From contig JAFGFN010000018.1 of the NCBI GenBank assembly GCA_016931035.1, positions 1-38,263 on the forward strand: a stretch of 38,263 nt of DNA, given 5' to 3'. Shown here piece after piece: positions 7,563 to 16,289 of the stretch. Made by a program: the position numbers and the translations under genes. Source of the DNA: Candidatus Sumerlaeota bacterium (GTDB lineage Bacteria > Sumerlaeota > Sumerlaeia > UBA8349). The notes beneath the pieces were generated by a model. The model saw only the letters and a list, made by a program, of their open reading frames with translations, did no database searches and had not been told where the DNA came from. Positions within the stretch are counted from its first letter, which is position 1; the number at the start of each line of letters is the position of its first letter.

Positions 7563-8615
7563 TCAAAACAGGGACGCGAGGGCCTCGTCGAGTTTGCGGA
7601 TCAGACCCTCGGTCTCTTCCCATCCGAGGCACTTGTCGGTGATCGACAGGCCGTATTTGAGTCCGCTCGGAGGTTGGCAGAGGGGTTGGTTGCCTTCTTC
7701 GAGGAAACTCTCGAGCATCGTTCCGACGATGGAGCGGTTTCCCGCGCGTAGCTGCTCCACGACATCCAGGAAGACGGTCGCCTGGCGTTTGGGGTCCTTG
7801 CGCGAGTTGTCGTGACTGCAATCGATCAGAATGCGGGCGGGGAGTCCCGCCTTGCGCATCAGAACTTCGGTGAAGGCGACGTACTCCGCCGCGTAGTTGG
7901 GTCCCGCCACGCCCCCGCGATGCACCAGGTGGCCGTATCGATTGCCGCGCGTGGTGGCCTTAGCGACCCGGCCCTCGCCCGTGATCCCTAGAAAAGCGTG
8001 CGGGCTCCGCGCGGCTCGAATCCCGTCGATGGCCGAGGCCAGGGTGCCGTCGGTGCTGTTCTTGAAGCCGATGGGCATCGAGAGCCCGCTCGCCATCTGG
8101 CGATGGATCTGCGATTCGGTCGTCCGCGCGCCAATGGCGGCCCACGAGACGAGATCGCACAGGTACTGGGGCACGATCGGGTCGAGAAGCTCGGTCGCGG
8201 ACGGAAGTCCGAGTTCGGCGACGGCGAGGAGGAGTCTGCGCGCGCGGCGGAAACCTTCCTGCATGTCGTCGGAATTGTCGAGATAGGGATCGTAGAGCAT
8301 CCCTTTCCACCCGACGGAGGTCCGCGGCTTCTCGAAATAGGCCCTCATGACGAGGACGACGCGTTCGCCGACCTGGTCCTGCAGCCGGCGCAGTCGGCGC
8401 GCGAACTCGAGCGCGGCGTCGGGGTCGTGAACCGAGCACGGCCCGACGATCGCCATTCGCCGCGCGTCGTCGCCCGCGAGGATGCGCTGAATCGAGCGGC
8501 GTCCTTCGAGAACGACGCGCGTGTGACTTTCGCTCATCGGGAGCTCGGCTTTGAGCGCCTCGGGAGCGATGAGCGGCTCGATTTCGACGATGTTGACATT
8601 GTCGGTGAGTTCCAT
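7563..8615 (-). CDS. aroF: 3-deoxy-7-phosphoheptulonate (DAHP) synthase, class I
   Basis: This 350-residue enzyme condenses PEP and erythrose 4-phosphate in the first step of the shikimate pathway. It belongs to the AroF/AroG/AroH type I-alpha family and has the usual length for it. Visible motifs are GPCSVHD (58-64, including the metal-binding Cys60), EKPRTSVGWKG (about 94-104), ATELLDP, WAAIGARTTESQ, GFKNSTDGT, and LIDCSHDNSRKDPKRQ near 270 with the metal-binding His. The start was placed at 8615 because family homology begins there and a GAAGGGAAG ribosome site lies just upstream; a longer open frame to 8822 has no support. Which feedback type (Phe, Tyr or Trp) applies cannot be read with confidence, so the symbol is a family label. 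Confidence 0.93.
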   Translation of the reverse strand: MELTDNVNIVEIEPLIAPEALKAELPMSESHTRVVLEGRRSIQRILAGDDARRMAIVGPCSVHDPDAALEFARRLRRLQDQVGERVVLVMRAYFEKPRTSVGWKGMLYDPYLDNSDDMQEGFRRARRLLLAVAELGLPSATELLDPIVPQYLCDLVSWAAIGARTTESQIHRQMASGLSMPIGFKNSTDGTLASAIDGIRAARSPHAFLGITGEGRVAKATTRGNRYGHLVHRGGVAGPNYAAEYVAFTEVLMRKAGLPARILIDCSHDNSRKDPKRQATVFLDVVEQLRAGNRSIVGTMLESFLEEGNQPLCQPPSGLKYGLSITDKCLGWEETEGLIRKLDEALASLF

Positions 8616-8755
8616 GTCCGGACTTCCCTTCGTTCGTTCGTCGATGCGCGGAACATCCTCATCATATATCAAGAGACGAGAAGAGATCCGAGTTTTTTCT
8701 GGATTTTGCGGCGAAGAACGGACCAGAATCACAAGACACGAAAGACCGGCATCCG

Positions 8756-10438
8756 ATGAAACCGCGCGCCCTCCACCTCTTTCTCCTCGTTTTCGCCCTC
8801 GCTTTCGTCGTGCGGGCGGCATGGATCGACCGGTTTCCTCCGGGATTGTGGATGGACGAAGGGCTGAACGGGGTGAATGCCTGGCGCACGATCCATGGCG
8901 ACGGATTCCGGCTGATTTACCCCGACATCTTCCCGCAGATGCCGCTCCTCATGTGGGTGCTGGCTGTGGTCTTCGCGGGGACGGGACCGAGCGTTCTCGT
9001 TATGCGCCTGGTCATGGTGGCGATGGGGAGTGTCACTTGCGCCTTGTTCTTGGGAGCGGTTCTGTCCGTAGAGTCGCGCCGCGGGCGGGCGATAGCCCTG
9101 TGCGCCGCGTTCGTCCTGTCCACGCTTCATTGGCACTCGCACTTCAGCCGTCTCGTCTTCCCGACCGTCTGCGTTCCGCCGGTCGCCTGCGCCCTAGTGT
9201 GGGCGATGGCGGCGGCCGCACGCCGCGCCCCGCAATCCATGGGCCGGAAGGGAGCGTGGGGCGCGGCCGGGATTCTGGTGGGCCTGGGGTTCTACACCTA
9301 CTACTCCTGGTACTTCTTCCTCCCGGTCGTTGCGGTCTGGTTCTGGGCGCTGCGATCGGAACCGCTGGATTCTCCCGACCCATCCGCGTCGCGGTCCTGG
9401 CGGGGCGACCTCCTATACTTGGCCGCTGGAGGGGGGCTGGCGGCCCTGCCTCTCCTGATCCACTATGTCCTGGTCCCCGGCGACCTGACCAGGCGGGTCG
9501 AGGCGCTGTCTCTGTTCGACAACGGTCTTCGCGCGGGATTTCATTCCATGGCCGTCAATCTGCGCGACGTCGCACTGATGTTCTTCCTTCGAGGCGACCA
9601 CGTGACCAAACACAACGTGGCCATTCCGCTTTCGCCCGGCGCTCCACTCTACGGCAAGACGGGCACGCCCGTCTTCGACCCCGTCTGGGCGCTCTTCTTC
9701 GTGGTGGGACTCGTGCGCGCGATCCTCGACCTCGGGTTGCGCGACGGGCGGGCGCGACGCTCGGCGGCGTGGCTGGCGTGGCTGGTGTGCATGTCGATGC
9801 CCTCCGTGGTCTCGAAGACCGATTCGGCGAATACGTTGCGCAACCTCGGGGCGACGCCCGCCGTGGCATGGTTCGTCGCTCTCGGGTGGTTCTGGGGATG
9901 CGACGTCGCGCGAAAGCGCTTCGCTCCCGAGCGGCGGCGCTTGGCTCAGGGCGCGCTGATCGCCGCGCTCGTCTGGGGGGGCGGATACCAGGTATACAAG
10001 GCGTGGTGGCTCCACCCTCGCGTCCCGGGCATCGCACGCGATTTCAGCTCGCTCCAGGCCCGCTTTGTCCGCCTGTGCGAGCCCGATCCTCAAGGGGCGG
10101 TCTACTTCGTCCCGACCTATTTCTACGGCCACAAGACGTTCGAGTTTTTCACTCTGGAGAGGAAGGACATTCGCCCGCTCGATCCCGTCGCTCTTTTGTC
10201 GCGCGAGCCCGGCGGATCCGAGCGGGATCATATCGCCGTTTGCACTCTCTTGAGTCCGAACTGTGCGGTCCTCGAGGAGCGCTTTCCGGCCGGCACGGTG
10301 GGCCCGGCGGCCGTCGTCGACCCCTCCCTGGACAAGACCCCTTTCGGATGGACTTTCCGGATTCCGGCGCAGAGCCTTCTCCCCCCGGACGAAGCTCGGA
10401 CCGAGGCGCGTCTGCTCGGGCTGACCGTGGAGCGATGA
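8756..10438 (+). CDS. GT-C-like multi-pass membrane glycosyltransferase
   Basis: This 560-residue integral membrane protein begins with a signal-anchor helix (LFLLVFALAFVVRAAW). An acidic first-loop motif, RFPPGLWMDEG (Asp34, Glu35), follows, placed as the catalytic Asp-Glu of GT-C enzymes such as ArnT and dolichyl-phosphate mannosyltransferase relatives. About ten further hydrophobic segments follow, including LMWVLAVVFAG and FYTYYSWYFFLPVVAVWFWA, and then a soluble C-terminal domain from about residue 430. The expected role is transfer of a sugar from a lipid-linked donor to a lipid, protein or glycan outside the inner membrane; donor and acceptor cannot be read. It is divergent from the DAHP synthase gene (140 bp apart) and only 4 bp from the CCA enzyme gene, suggesting one transcript. 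Confidence 0.75.
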   Translation: MKPRALHLFLLVFALAFVVRAAWIDRFPPGLWMDEGLNGVNAWRTIHGDGFRLIYPDIFPQMPLLMWVLAVVFAGTGPSVLVMRLVMVAMGSVTCALFLGAVLSVESRRGRAIALCAAFVLSTLHWHSHFSRLVFPTVCVPPVACALVWAMAAAARRAPQSMGRKGAWGAAGILVGLGFYTYYSWYFFLPVVAVWFWALRSEPLDSPDPSASRSWRGDLLYLAAGGGLAALPLLIHYVLVPGDLTRRVEALSLFDNGLRAGFHSMAVNLRDVALMFFLRGDHVTKHNVAIPLSPGAPLYGKTGTPVFDPVWALFFVVGLVRAILDLGLRDGRARRSAAWLAWLVCMSMPSVVSKTDSANTLRNLGATPAVAWFVALGWFWGCDVARKRFAPERRRLAQGALIAALVWGGGYQVYKAWWLHPRVPGIARDFSSLQARFVRLCEPDPQGAVYFVPTYFYGHKTFEFFTLERKDIRPLDPVALLSREPGGSERDHIAVCTLLSPNCAVLEERFPAGTVGPAAVVDPSLDKTPFGWTFRIPAQSLLPPDEARTEARLLGLTVER

Positions 10439-10442
10439 TCGA

Positions 10443-11834
10443 ATGAGAATCGAGTGGGACGAGCACAGCCCCGTCGTCCGATCCGCCCGCCGGATCGTCG
10501 AGCGTTTGGCCCAGGCGGACCACGCGGCCCTCTGGGTCGGCGGGTGCGTGCGCGACGCGCTCCTGGGTCTCGCGCCGGGCGACATCGACGTGGCGACCGA
10601 CGCGCCGCCCGAGGTCGTTCAATCGCTTTTCCCGCGCCACGTCGCCGTCGGCGCCCAATTCGGCGTCATCCTCGTGATCGACGACGACGTCGAGACCGAA
10701 GTCGCCACTTTCCGGAGCGAGGGCGAGTACCTCGACGCGCGCCATCCCTCTCGGGTGCGTTTCTCGACCCCGGAAGAAGACGCGCGGCGACGCGACTTCA
10801 CGATCAACGCTCTTTTCTACGATCCCCGGCGCGAATGCCTGTTGGACCACGTGGGAGGCCGGGCCGACCTCGAAGCGCGGATTCTGCGCGCCATCGGCGA
10901 GCCGCGCGAGCGATTCGCCGAAGACGCGCTGCGCCTCCTGCGCGCCGTCCGCTTCGCCGTCCGCTTCGAACTCGAAATCGAGCCGCGGACGTTCGAGGCG
11001 TTGCGCGAGGCCGCGCCGCGCATTCTCAAGGTCAGCGCGGAACGCATCCGCGACGAGCTCGGGCGAATCTTCACCGGCCCTCGCCGGGGCGAGGCCTTGA
11101 GACTGCTCGACCGCACGGGTCTGCTCGACCCGGTTCTGCCCGAGGTGGCGGCCCTGCGCGGGATTCCCCAACCCGAGGAGTTTCATCCCGAGGGCGACGT
11201 GTTCATGCACACCGTTCTCGCGCTCGACCATCTGCCCGCGAACCCGAGCGCGACCCTCGCCTTCGCCACGCTCCTGCACGACGTCGGGAAACCCGAGACG
11301 ATCGTTCACGCCGATCGCATCCGGTTCGACGAACACAACGTCGTCGGCGCCGAAGCGGCGAGACGGGTCTGCCGACGCCTCAAGTTCTCGAACGCCGATC
11401 GCAAACAAATCGTCGAGCTCGTGGACCGCCACATGGACTTCATGAACGTCCAGAAGATGCGTCCCGCGCGTCTGCGCCGATTTCTGGGGATGGAGGGCTT
11501 CGACGAACACCTGGAACTGCATCGCGCAGACTGCCTCGCCAGCCACGGCAACACGGAGAACTACGAGTTCTGCAAGGAGAAGATCGCCGAGTTCTCGCGC
11601 GAGGATTCCGAGGGCGTCCTCCCCGCGCCGCTCCTCACCGGACACGACCTGATCCGCGCCGGATACCCTCCGGGCCCGCGGATGGGCAAGATCCTCGCCG
11701 CCGTCCGCGAGGCCCAACTCGAAGGAGAGATCGCATCCGCCGACGAGGCCCTGCGTTGGGCGCTCGAACGCTATCCGTTGACGGAAACGCCTGGAACGGA
11801 AGACTCAAGTGCGACCGGTTTCCGGACGAAATAG
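10443..11834 (+). CDS. cca: CCA tRNA nucleotidyltransferase / poly(A) polymerase family
   Basis: This 463-residue class II nucleotidyltransferase adds or repairs the 3' CCA of tRNA. Motifs in order are GGCVRD (33-38), the catalytic DIDVATD (47-53) and RRRDFTINAL (115-124). Then come the head/neck regions with ERFAEDALRLLRAVRFA and SAERIRDELGRI. A C-terminal HD phosphohydrolase-type domain follows: HTVLALDHL, LLHDVGKPE near 277, EHNVVGAEAA and VDRHMDF. CCA-adding and poly(A)-adding enzymes share all of these, so the exact activity is inferred; CCA addition is more likely for a genome's single copy. It starts 4 bp after the membrane glycosyltransferase gene and is followed by 111 bp before the kinase pair. 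Confidence 0.88.
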   Translation: MRIEWDEHSPVVRSARRIVERLAQADHAALWVGGCVRDALLGLAPGDIDVATDAPPEVVQSLFPRHVAVGAQFGVILVIDDDVETEVATFRSEGEYLDARHPSRVRFSTPEEDARRRDFTINALFYDPRRECLLDHVGGRADLEARILRAIGEPRERFAEDALRLLRAVRFAVRFELEIEPRTFEALREAAPRILKVSAERIRDELGRIFTGPRRGEALRLLDRTGLLDPVLPEVAALRGIPQPEEFHPEGDVFMHTVLALDHLPANPSATLAFATLLHDVGKPETIVHADRIRFDEHNVVGAEAARRVCRRLKFSNADRKQIVELVDRHMDFMNVQKMRPARLRRFLGMEGFDEHLELHRADCLASHGNTENYEFCKEKIAEFSREDSEGVLPAPLLTGHDLIRAGYPPGPRMGKILAAVREAQLEGEIASADEALRWALERYPLTETPGTEDSSATGFRTK

Positions 11835-11945
11835 TATTGACAACGGAACGACGCGGGAATCAGAATAGAGTGTCGATTCAATGGCCCTGACAAAAACGCG
11901 ATACGGTCGAACGCCCTAGCAAGGCGGCGCGGAGGAAACGCGACC

Positions 11946-12656
11946 ATGCCAAACGCGCAAGCGGAAACCGGAGCCGAGGGCGGGCTGTTTCAGCCCGGCG
12001 TGCTCATCGCCGTCGAGGGGCTCGACGGTTCGGGCAAGTCCACCCAAATCTATCTTCTCAAGCGTTGGCTCGAGTTCGAGGGCTACCGGGTCTTCTTCAC
12101 GGAATGGAACTCGTCGATCCTCGTGAAGGCCGCGACCAAGAAGGGCAAGGCGTCGCAGCTCCTCACCCCCACGACGTTCTCGCTCATCCACTGCACCGAT
12201 TTCGCCGACCGATACGAACGCCAGGTCAAGCCGCTCTTGCGAGCGGGCTACATCGTCCTGGCCGACCGATACATCTACACGGCGTTCGCGCGCGACGCCG
12301 TGCGCCGCTGCGACCCCCGATGGCTGCGCAACCTCTACAGCTTCGCCGTTCAGCCCGATATCACGTTCTTCTTCAAAGTCCCGCTCGAAACCGCCCTGGG
12401 CCGAATCCTCGCCGGACGGCCCAAACTCAAGTATCACGAGGCCGGGATGGACCTGAATCTCTCGAACGACCCGTACGAGAGTTTCCGCATTTTTCAGGGA
12501 CGCATCAACCGAGAGTACGCGAGACTGGCGAAGGAGTACGGCTTCGAGATCATCGACGCGGCTCGATCCATCGAAGCGCAGCAGCAGGCCGTGCGCCGGA
12601 TCGTCCGCCGGCAAATCGATCTGTCCCTCTACAAGATGGGGGTGAAACCGTCATGA
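11946..12656 (+). CDS. tmk: Thymidylate kinase family protein, canonical P-loop
   Basis: This 236-residue kinase is expected to phosphorylate dTMP to dTDP. It has a canonical Walker A, EGLDGSGKST, at 24-33, and the TMK-type LADRYIYTAFARD block (Asp-Arg-Tyr) near 105-117. A FAVQPDITFFFKVPLETALGRI strand-helix precedes the lid region. Length is slightly above the usual 200-215. The C-terminal part (NLSNDPYESFRIFQGRI) differs from E. coli-type enzymes, so a related substrate cannot be excluded. Its TGA overlaps the ATG of the next gene (ATGA), a paralogue of identical length. With NAD kinase downstream it forms a nucleotide-kinase cluster. Confidence 0.82.
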   Translation: MPNAQAETGAEGGLFQPGVLIAVEGLDGSGKSTQIYLLKRWLEFEGYRVFFTEWNSSILVKAATKKGKASQLLTPTTFSLIHCTDFADRYERQVKPLLRAGYIVLADRYIYTAFARDAVRRCDPRWLRNLYSFAVQPDITFFFKVPLETALGRILAGRPKLKYHEAGMDLNLSNDPYESFRIFQGRINREYARLAKEYGFEIIDAARSIEAQQQAVRRIVRRQIDLSLYKMGVKPS

Positions 12657-13363
12657 GCCCCACGCGTTTCTACGGCAACCCGCCGCCCGGCGTCAAGGCC
12701 TCGGAACTCAAAGGCAAACTCATCGTCCTCGAAGGCGCCGACGGCTCGGGACGCTCCACTCAGATCCGATCGCTCACCGAATGGCTCGAACGCGCCGGCC
12801 ACGCCACGGTCAACATCGGCCTGAAGCGTTCGACCCTGGTGTCCAGGGAACTCGAGAGAGCGAAACGCGGCAACATCCTGGGCAACACGACGATGAGTCT
12901 GTTCTATGCCACGGATTTCGCCGATCAACTCGAGAACGTGATGATCCCCGCGTTGCGCGCCGGATACGTTGTCCTGGCCGACCGCTACATCTACACCCTC
13001 ATGGTCCGCGACATCGTGCGGGGCGCGGATCGCGCCTGGGTGGAATCGATCTACGGCATCGCGCCGGCGCCCGACCTCATCTTCTATCTGCGGGTATCGC
13101 CGCGCAACCTGGTGGAACGCAATCTGGAAAAGAACCAGACGCTCGACTACTGGGAATCGGGGATGGATATCGCCCTCTCGCGCGACATGTTCGAGAGCTT
13201 TATCGCCTACCAGAAAATGGTCCGGCGCGAATTCCTGATTCTCGAGAAGCAGTTCGGTTTCCAGTCGATCGACGCCAATCGCTCGCCGAGCGCGGTAACG
13301 GGCACGATCCGCAAACAGGTGGCCGCGTTGTTCGGCGGCAAGATGAACGTCGACGCGCCGTGA
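12653..13363 (+). CDS. Thymidylate kinase paralogue with Walker A Lys to Arg
   Basis: This 236-residue protein is collinear with the kinase before it: LADRYIYTLMVRD, APAPDLIFYLRVSPRNL, YWESGMDIALSRDMFESF. Its P-loop reads EGADGSGRST (27-36), so the phosphate-binding lysine of GxxxxGK[ST] is Arg34. In P-loop kinases this lysine is normally essential, so the protein may be weakly active, inactive or regulatory. The start at 12653 was chosen because it overlaps the previous stop (ATGA) and is collinear with the paralogue; the open frame extends upstream only as a shadow. Coupling with the canonical kinase suggests an obligate heterodimer (inference). Confidence 0.82.
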   Translation: MSPTRFYGNPPPGVKASELKGKLIVLEGADGSGRSTQIRSLTEWLERAGHATVNIGLKRSTLVSRELERAKRGNILGNTTMSLFYATDFADQLENVMIPALRAGYVVLADRYIYTLMVRDIVRGADRAWVESIYGIAPAPDLIFYLRVSPRNLVERNLEKNQTLDYWESGMDIALSRDMFESFIAYQKMVRREFLILEKQFGFQSIDANRSPSAVTGTIRKQVAALFGGKMNVDAP

Positions 13364-13463
13364 CGCCGTGGCGTTCGATCCCGGAATGCGGCACGGCGAA
13401 TGCCGATTCCGAACGCCGTTTCGACCCGCCTCGCTCTCCGATCCGAAATCCACCGCCGGGTAA

Positions 13464-14219
13464 ATGGCCGTGACTCCCACCAAACGCGTCAAGATCCACG
13501 GTCGTCGCAGCCATGAAATCGTTCCGTTCGTTCGCGGCCTCGGACTCGAGATCGTCGACGAGAATCCCGAGGTCGTCGTCTCCTACGGCGGCGACGGCAC
13601 GCTGCTCGCCGCGGAGAAGCTCTGGCCGGGCGTTCCCAAGGTCGCGCTGCGCGACAGCGAACGCTGCCGGACGTGCTCGAACGAATCGAACGAGCTGATT
13701 CTTCGCCACCTGGCCGAGGATCGCCTCAAGCGGTGCGAGTTCTTGAAACTCCAGGCGACCGCGGCGGGACGAACCCTGGGCGGCCTCAACAACATCATCT
13801 TGCGCAACGCGAATCTCACGGCGGGCGTCCGTTTCATCGTCCGGATCGACGGCGATCTCTACGGCGAAGGACAAATCGTCGGCGACGGCCTGGTCGTCTC
13901 GACCCCCTTCGGATCTTCCGCCTACTATCGAAGCATCACGCACAGCACGTTCCGCGTCGGGATCGGACTGGCGTTCAACAACACCATCGAGCCGATCAAT
14001 CATCTCGTTTTGAGCGAAGAAAGCGAGATCCGCATCCGCGTCACGCGTGGCCCGGCGCTCCTGGCGGGCGATCAGCTCCCCGACCAAATCGACCTGGACC
14101 GCGACGACGAGGTTCTCATCCGCAAGGCCGAGCAAAACGCCGTCATTCTCGCCTACGACCATGTGAAGTATCCCGCCCACCAATTCATCTACCACGACGG
14201 GGACGACAGGTCTCGCTAG
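13464..14219 (+). CDS. nadK: NAD kinase
   Basis: This 251-residue enzyme phosphorylates NAD to NADP. It has the family GGDGT motif at 42-46 (VVSYGGDGTLLAAE) and the second conserved block GDGLVVSTPFGSSAYYRS, the counterpart of GDGLI.ATPTGSTAY. It is shorter than the 290-300 usual for bacteria because the N-terminal domain is reduced. Oddities: a CRTCSNESNE segment near residue 70, and LNNIILRN where many family members have an acidic residue after the Asn (N-E or N-D). An ATG at 13464 follows a 100-bp gap after the kinase pair and lacks a strong ribosome site. It could use ATP or polyphosphate; the sequence does not decide. Confidence 0.85.
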   Translation: MAVTPTKRVKIHGRRSHEIVPFVRGLGLEIVDENPEVVVSYGGDGTLLAAEKLWPGVPKVALRDSERCRTCSNESNELILRHLAEDRLKRCEFLKLQATAAGRTLGGLNNIILRNANLTAGVRFIVRIDGDLYGEGQIVGDGLVVSTPFGSSAYYRSITHSTFRVGIGLAFNNTIEPINHLVLSEESEIRIRVTRGPALLAGDQLPDQIDLDRDDEVLIRKAEQNAVILAYDHVKYPAHQFIYHDGDDRSR

Positions 14220-14263
14220 TCTGGATGTCTCGGTCTGTTTGGCGATACGGTCCGCAAGCGGTA

Positions 14264-14352
14264 TCTATCGACATCGCGATCGGGATCGGGATCGGTATCG
14301 AAAAGGCGGAGAGAATCGATCCCGATTTCGATCCCGATCGCGATTGCGATGG
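14264..14352. repeat. Degenerate GATCGG/GATCCC hexamer array, inverted
   Basis: The left arm runs in units like ATCGGG (GATCGGGATCGGGATCGG, about 14278-14297). The right arm runs in the complementary units (GATCCCGATTTCGATCCCG, about 14318-14340). The arms form a long imperfect hairpin around AAGGCGGAGAG. It fills most of the gap between nadK and glnS. No T-tract follows, so it looks like a repeat element more than a standard terminator. Confidence 0.6.
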
Positions 14353-14523
14353 ACGGCGTTTGCGGGCTGGATTGCCGGGTACTCCTCTCGATCCCTGCCA
14401 CGGGCCGCCCCCGGGATTCCGCTGGCGGCTTTTTGCCGGGTATGCTAGGGTTCGTTTTCGGCGAATCGACCTGTGGCCCACCCGATCCGCACGAAAGAGA
14501 CCCCGCGAGGAGATCCTCGAGAA

Positions 14524-16233
14524 ATGACCCCGAACGACGCGCCCAACGCTCTCCCCGCCGGAACGGACTTCATCCGAACCGTCGTGGCCGAGGACATGAA
14601 GACCGGCAAATGGGGCGGCAAAGTAGTCACCCGCTTCCCTCCCGAGCCCAACGGCCCGGCGACCCTCGGTCAGGCCAAGGCCATCGGGATCGACTTCGGG
14701 ATCGCCGAAGAGTTCGGAGGCGAATGCCACCTGCGCATGGACGACACCAACCCCGAACGCGAGGAAGAGGAATACGTCGAGGCGATCAAAGAAGACATCC
14801 GATGGCTCGGCTACGATTGGGGCGAGCATTTCTATTACGCCTCGGACTATTTCGATCAGATGCACCGATACGCCGTCGAGCTCATCCGACAGGGCAAGGC
14901 GTTCGTCTGCGACCTCAGCGCCGACCAAGTCCGCGAGTATCGAGGCACCCTGACCGAACCGGGACGCGAGAGCCCTTATCGCAACCGCTCGATCGAGGAG
15001 AACCTCGACTTGTTCGAGCGGATGCGCCTCGGCGAGTTCGAGAACGGATCGCGCACGCTCCGCGCCAAGATCGACATGGCCTCGGGCAACGTGAACATGC
15101 GCGACCCGATCATGTACCGCATCGTCAAGGTCGCCCATCATCGCCAAGGCGACAAGTGGTGCATCTACCCCTCCTACGACTGGGCGCACGGAATCGAGGA
15201 CTCGATCGAGGGAATCACCCATTCCTTGTGCTCGCTCGAATTCCAGGATCATCGTCCGCTCTACGATTGGTTCCTCGATCAACTCGGCGTCCACCATCCG
15301 CGCCAGTACGAATTCTCGCGCCTCAACCTGACCTACACGGTGATGAGCACGCGGCGGTTCCGCGTGATGGTCGAGCAGGGACTCGTAAGCGGATGGGACG
15401 ACCCGCGTCTGTCCACGCTGCGCGGACTGCGTCGCCGCGGCTACACGCCCGAGGCGCTTCGCGATTTCTGCCGGCGCATCGGCGTCGCCAAGACCGACAG
15501 CATGGTCGACTACGCGTTCCTCGAACACTGTTTGCGCGAAGACCTCAACAAGCGCGCCCCGCGCGTCATGGCGGTCCTGAATCCGCTGCGCGTCGTCGTC
15601 GAGAACTACCCCGAGGGGCAGGTCGAGGAGATGGAAGCGATCAACAACCCTGAAGATCCCGAAGGGGGCGGCACGCGCAAGGTATCCTTCTCGCGCGTCC
15701 TCTATATCGAGCGCGACGATTTCATGGAAGACCCGCCCAAGAAGTTCTTTCGCCTCGCGCCCGGACGCGAGGTGCGGCTGCGCTACGCCTACTTCATCCA
15801 GTGCGAGAAGGCGATCAAAGACGAAAACACGGGCGAAATCGTCGAACTGCGCTGCACCTACGATCCCGAGACGAAAGGGGGCAACGCCCCCGACGGACGC
15901 AAGGTCAAGGCCACTCTCCACTGGGTCTCGGCCGACCACGCGCTCCCCGCCGAGGTGCGTCTGTTCTCGCACCTCTTCACCAGGGAGAACCCCCTCGACG
16001 TGGGGCCGGACGAGGATTGGAAAGACAGCGTGGACCCCAACTCGATCGAGACGCTCACCGGGTGCCGGGTCGAGCCGAGTCTCAAGAACGCCCAGGCCGA
16101 AGACCGATTCCAGTTCGAGCGACTCGGGTATTTCTGCGTCGATCCCGACTCGACGCCCGAGCGCCTCGTCTTCAACCGCACCGTGACCCTGCGCGACGAC
16201 TGGGCAAAGATTCAGAGTTCTCAGAAGAAATGA
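14524..16233 (+). CDS. glnS: Glutaminyl-tRNA synthetase homologue, both signature motifs altered
   Basis: This 569-residue protein is similar end to end to E. coli-type Gln[72 protein letters not shown], the anticodon-binding beta-barrels and [20 protein letters not shown]. The class I signatures are replaced. HIGH (normally YLHIGHAK) reads PATLGQAK, so the motif is TLGQ (47-50). The KMSKS counterpart VMSKR reads VMSTR (273-277). The loss of both catalytic His and the Lys questions aminoacylation activity, while conservation elsewhere argues against a decaying gene. The ATG at 14524 has AGGAG 11 nt upstream; a GTG at 14473 would add 17 residues. Confidence 0.9.
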   Translation: MTPNDAPNALPAGTDFIRTVVAEDMKTGKWGGKVVTRFPPEPNGPATLGQAKAIGIDFGIAEEFGGECHLRMDDTNPEREEEEYVEAIKEDIRWLGYDWGEHFYYASDYFDQMHRYAVELIRQGKAFVCDLSADQVREYRGTLTEPGRESPYRNRSIEENLDLFERMRLGEFENGSRTLRAKIDMASGNVNMRDPIMYRIVKVAHHRQGDKWCIYPSYDWAHGIEDSIEGITHSLCSLEFQDHRPLYDWFLDQLGVHHPRQYEFSRLNLTYTVMSTRRFRVMVEQGLVSGWDDPRLSTLRGLRRRGYTPEALRDFCRRIGVAKTDSMVDYAFLEHCLREDLNKRAPRVMAVLNPLRVVVENYPEGQVEEMEAINNPEDPEGGGTRKVSFSRVLYIERDDFMEDPPKKFFRLAPGREVRLRYAYFIQCEKAIKDENTGEIVELRCTYDPETKGGNAPDGRKVKATLHWVSADHALPAEVRLFSHLFTRENPLDVGPDEDWKDSVDPNSIETLTGCRVEPSLKNAQAEDRFQFERLGYFCVDPDSTPERLVFNRTVTLRDDWAKIQSSQKK

Positions 16234-16289
16234 AGCGGCATCGTGCCTCTTCTCTCTCGCGCCGAACGGCAGTGATTTCAAACCGCTCT

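Noticed and set aside
12065..12652. Upstream extension of the second thymidylate kinase frame
   Set aside because: It lies in another frame of the first kinase; collinearity and the ATGA overlap fix the start at 12653.
14185..16281. 698-codon open frame on the minus strand over glnS
   Set aside because: Shadow frame; the plus-strand protein is conserved along its length and the antisense product has no motifs.
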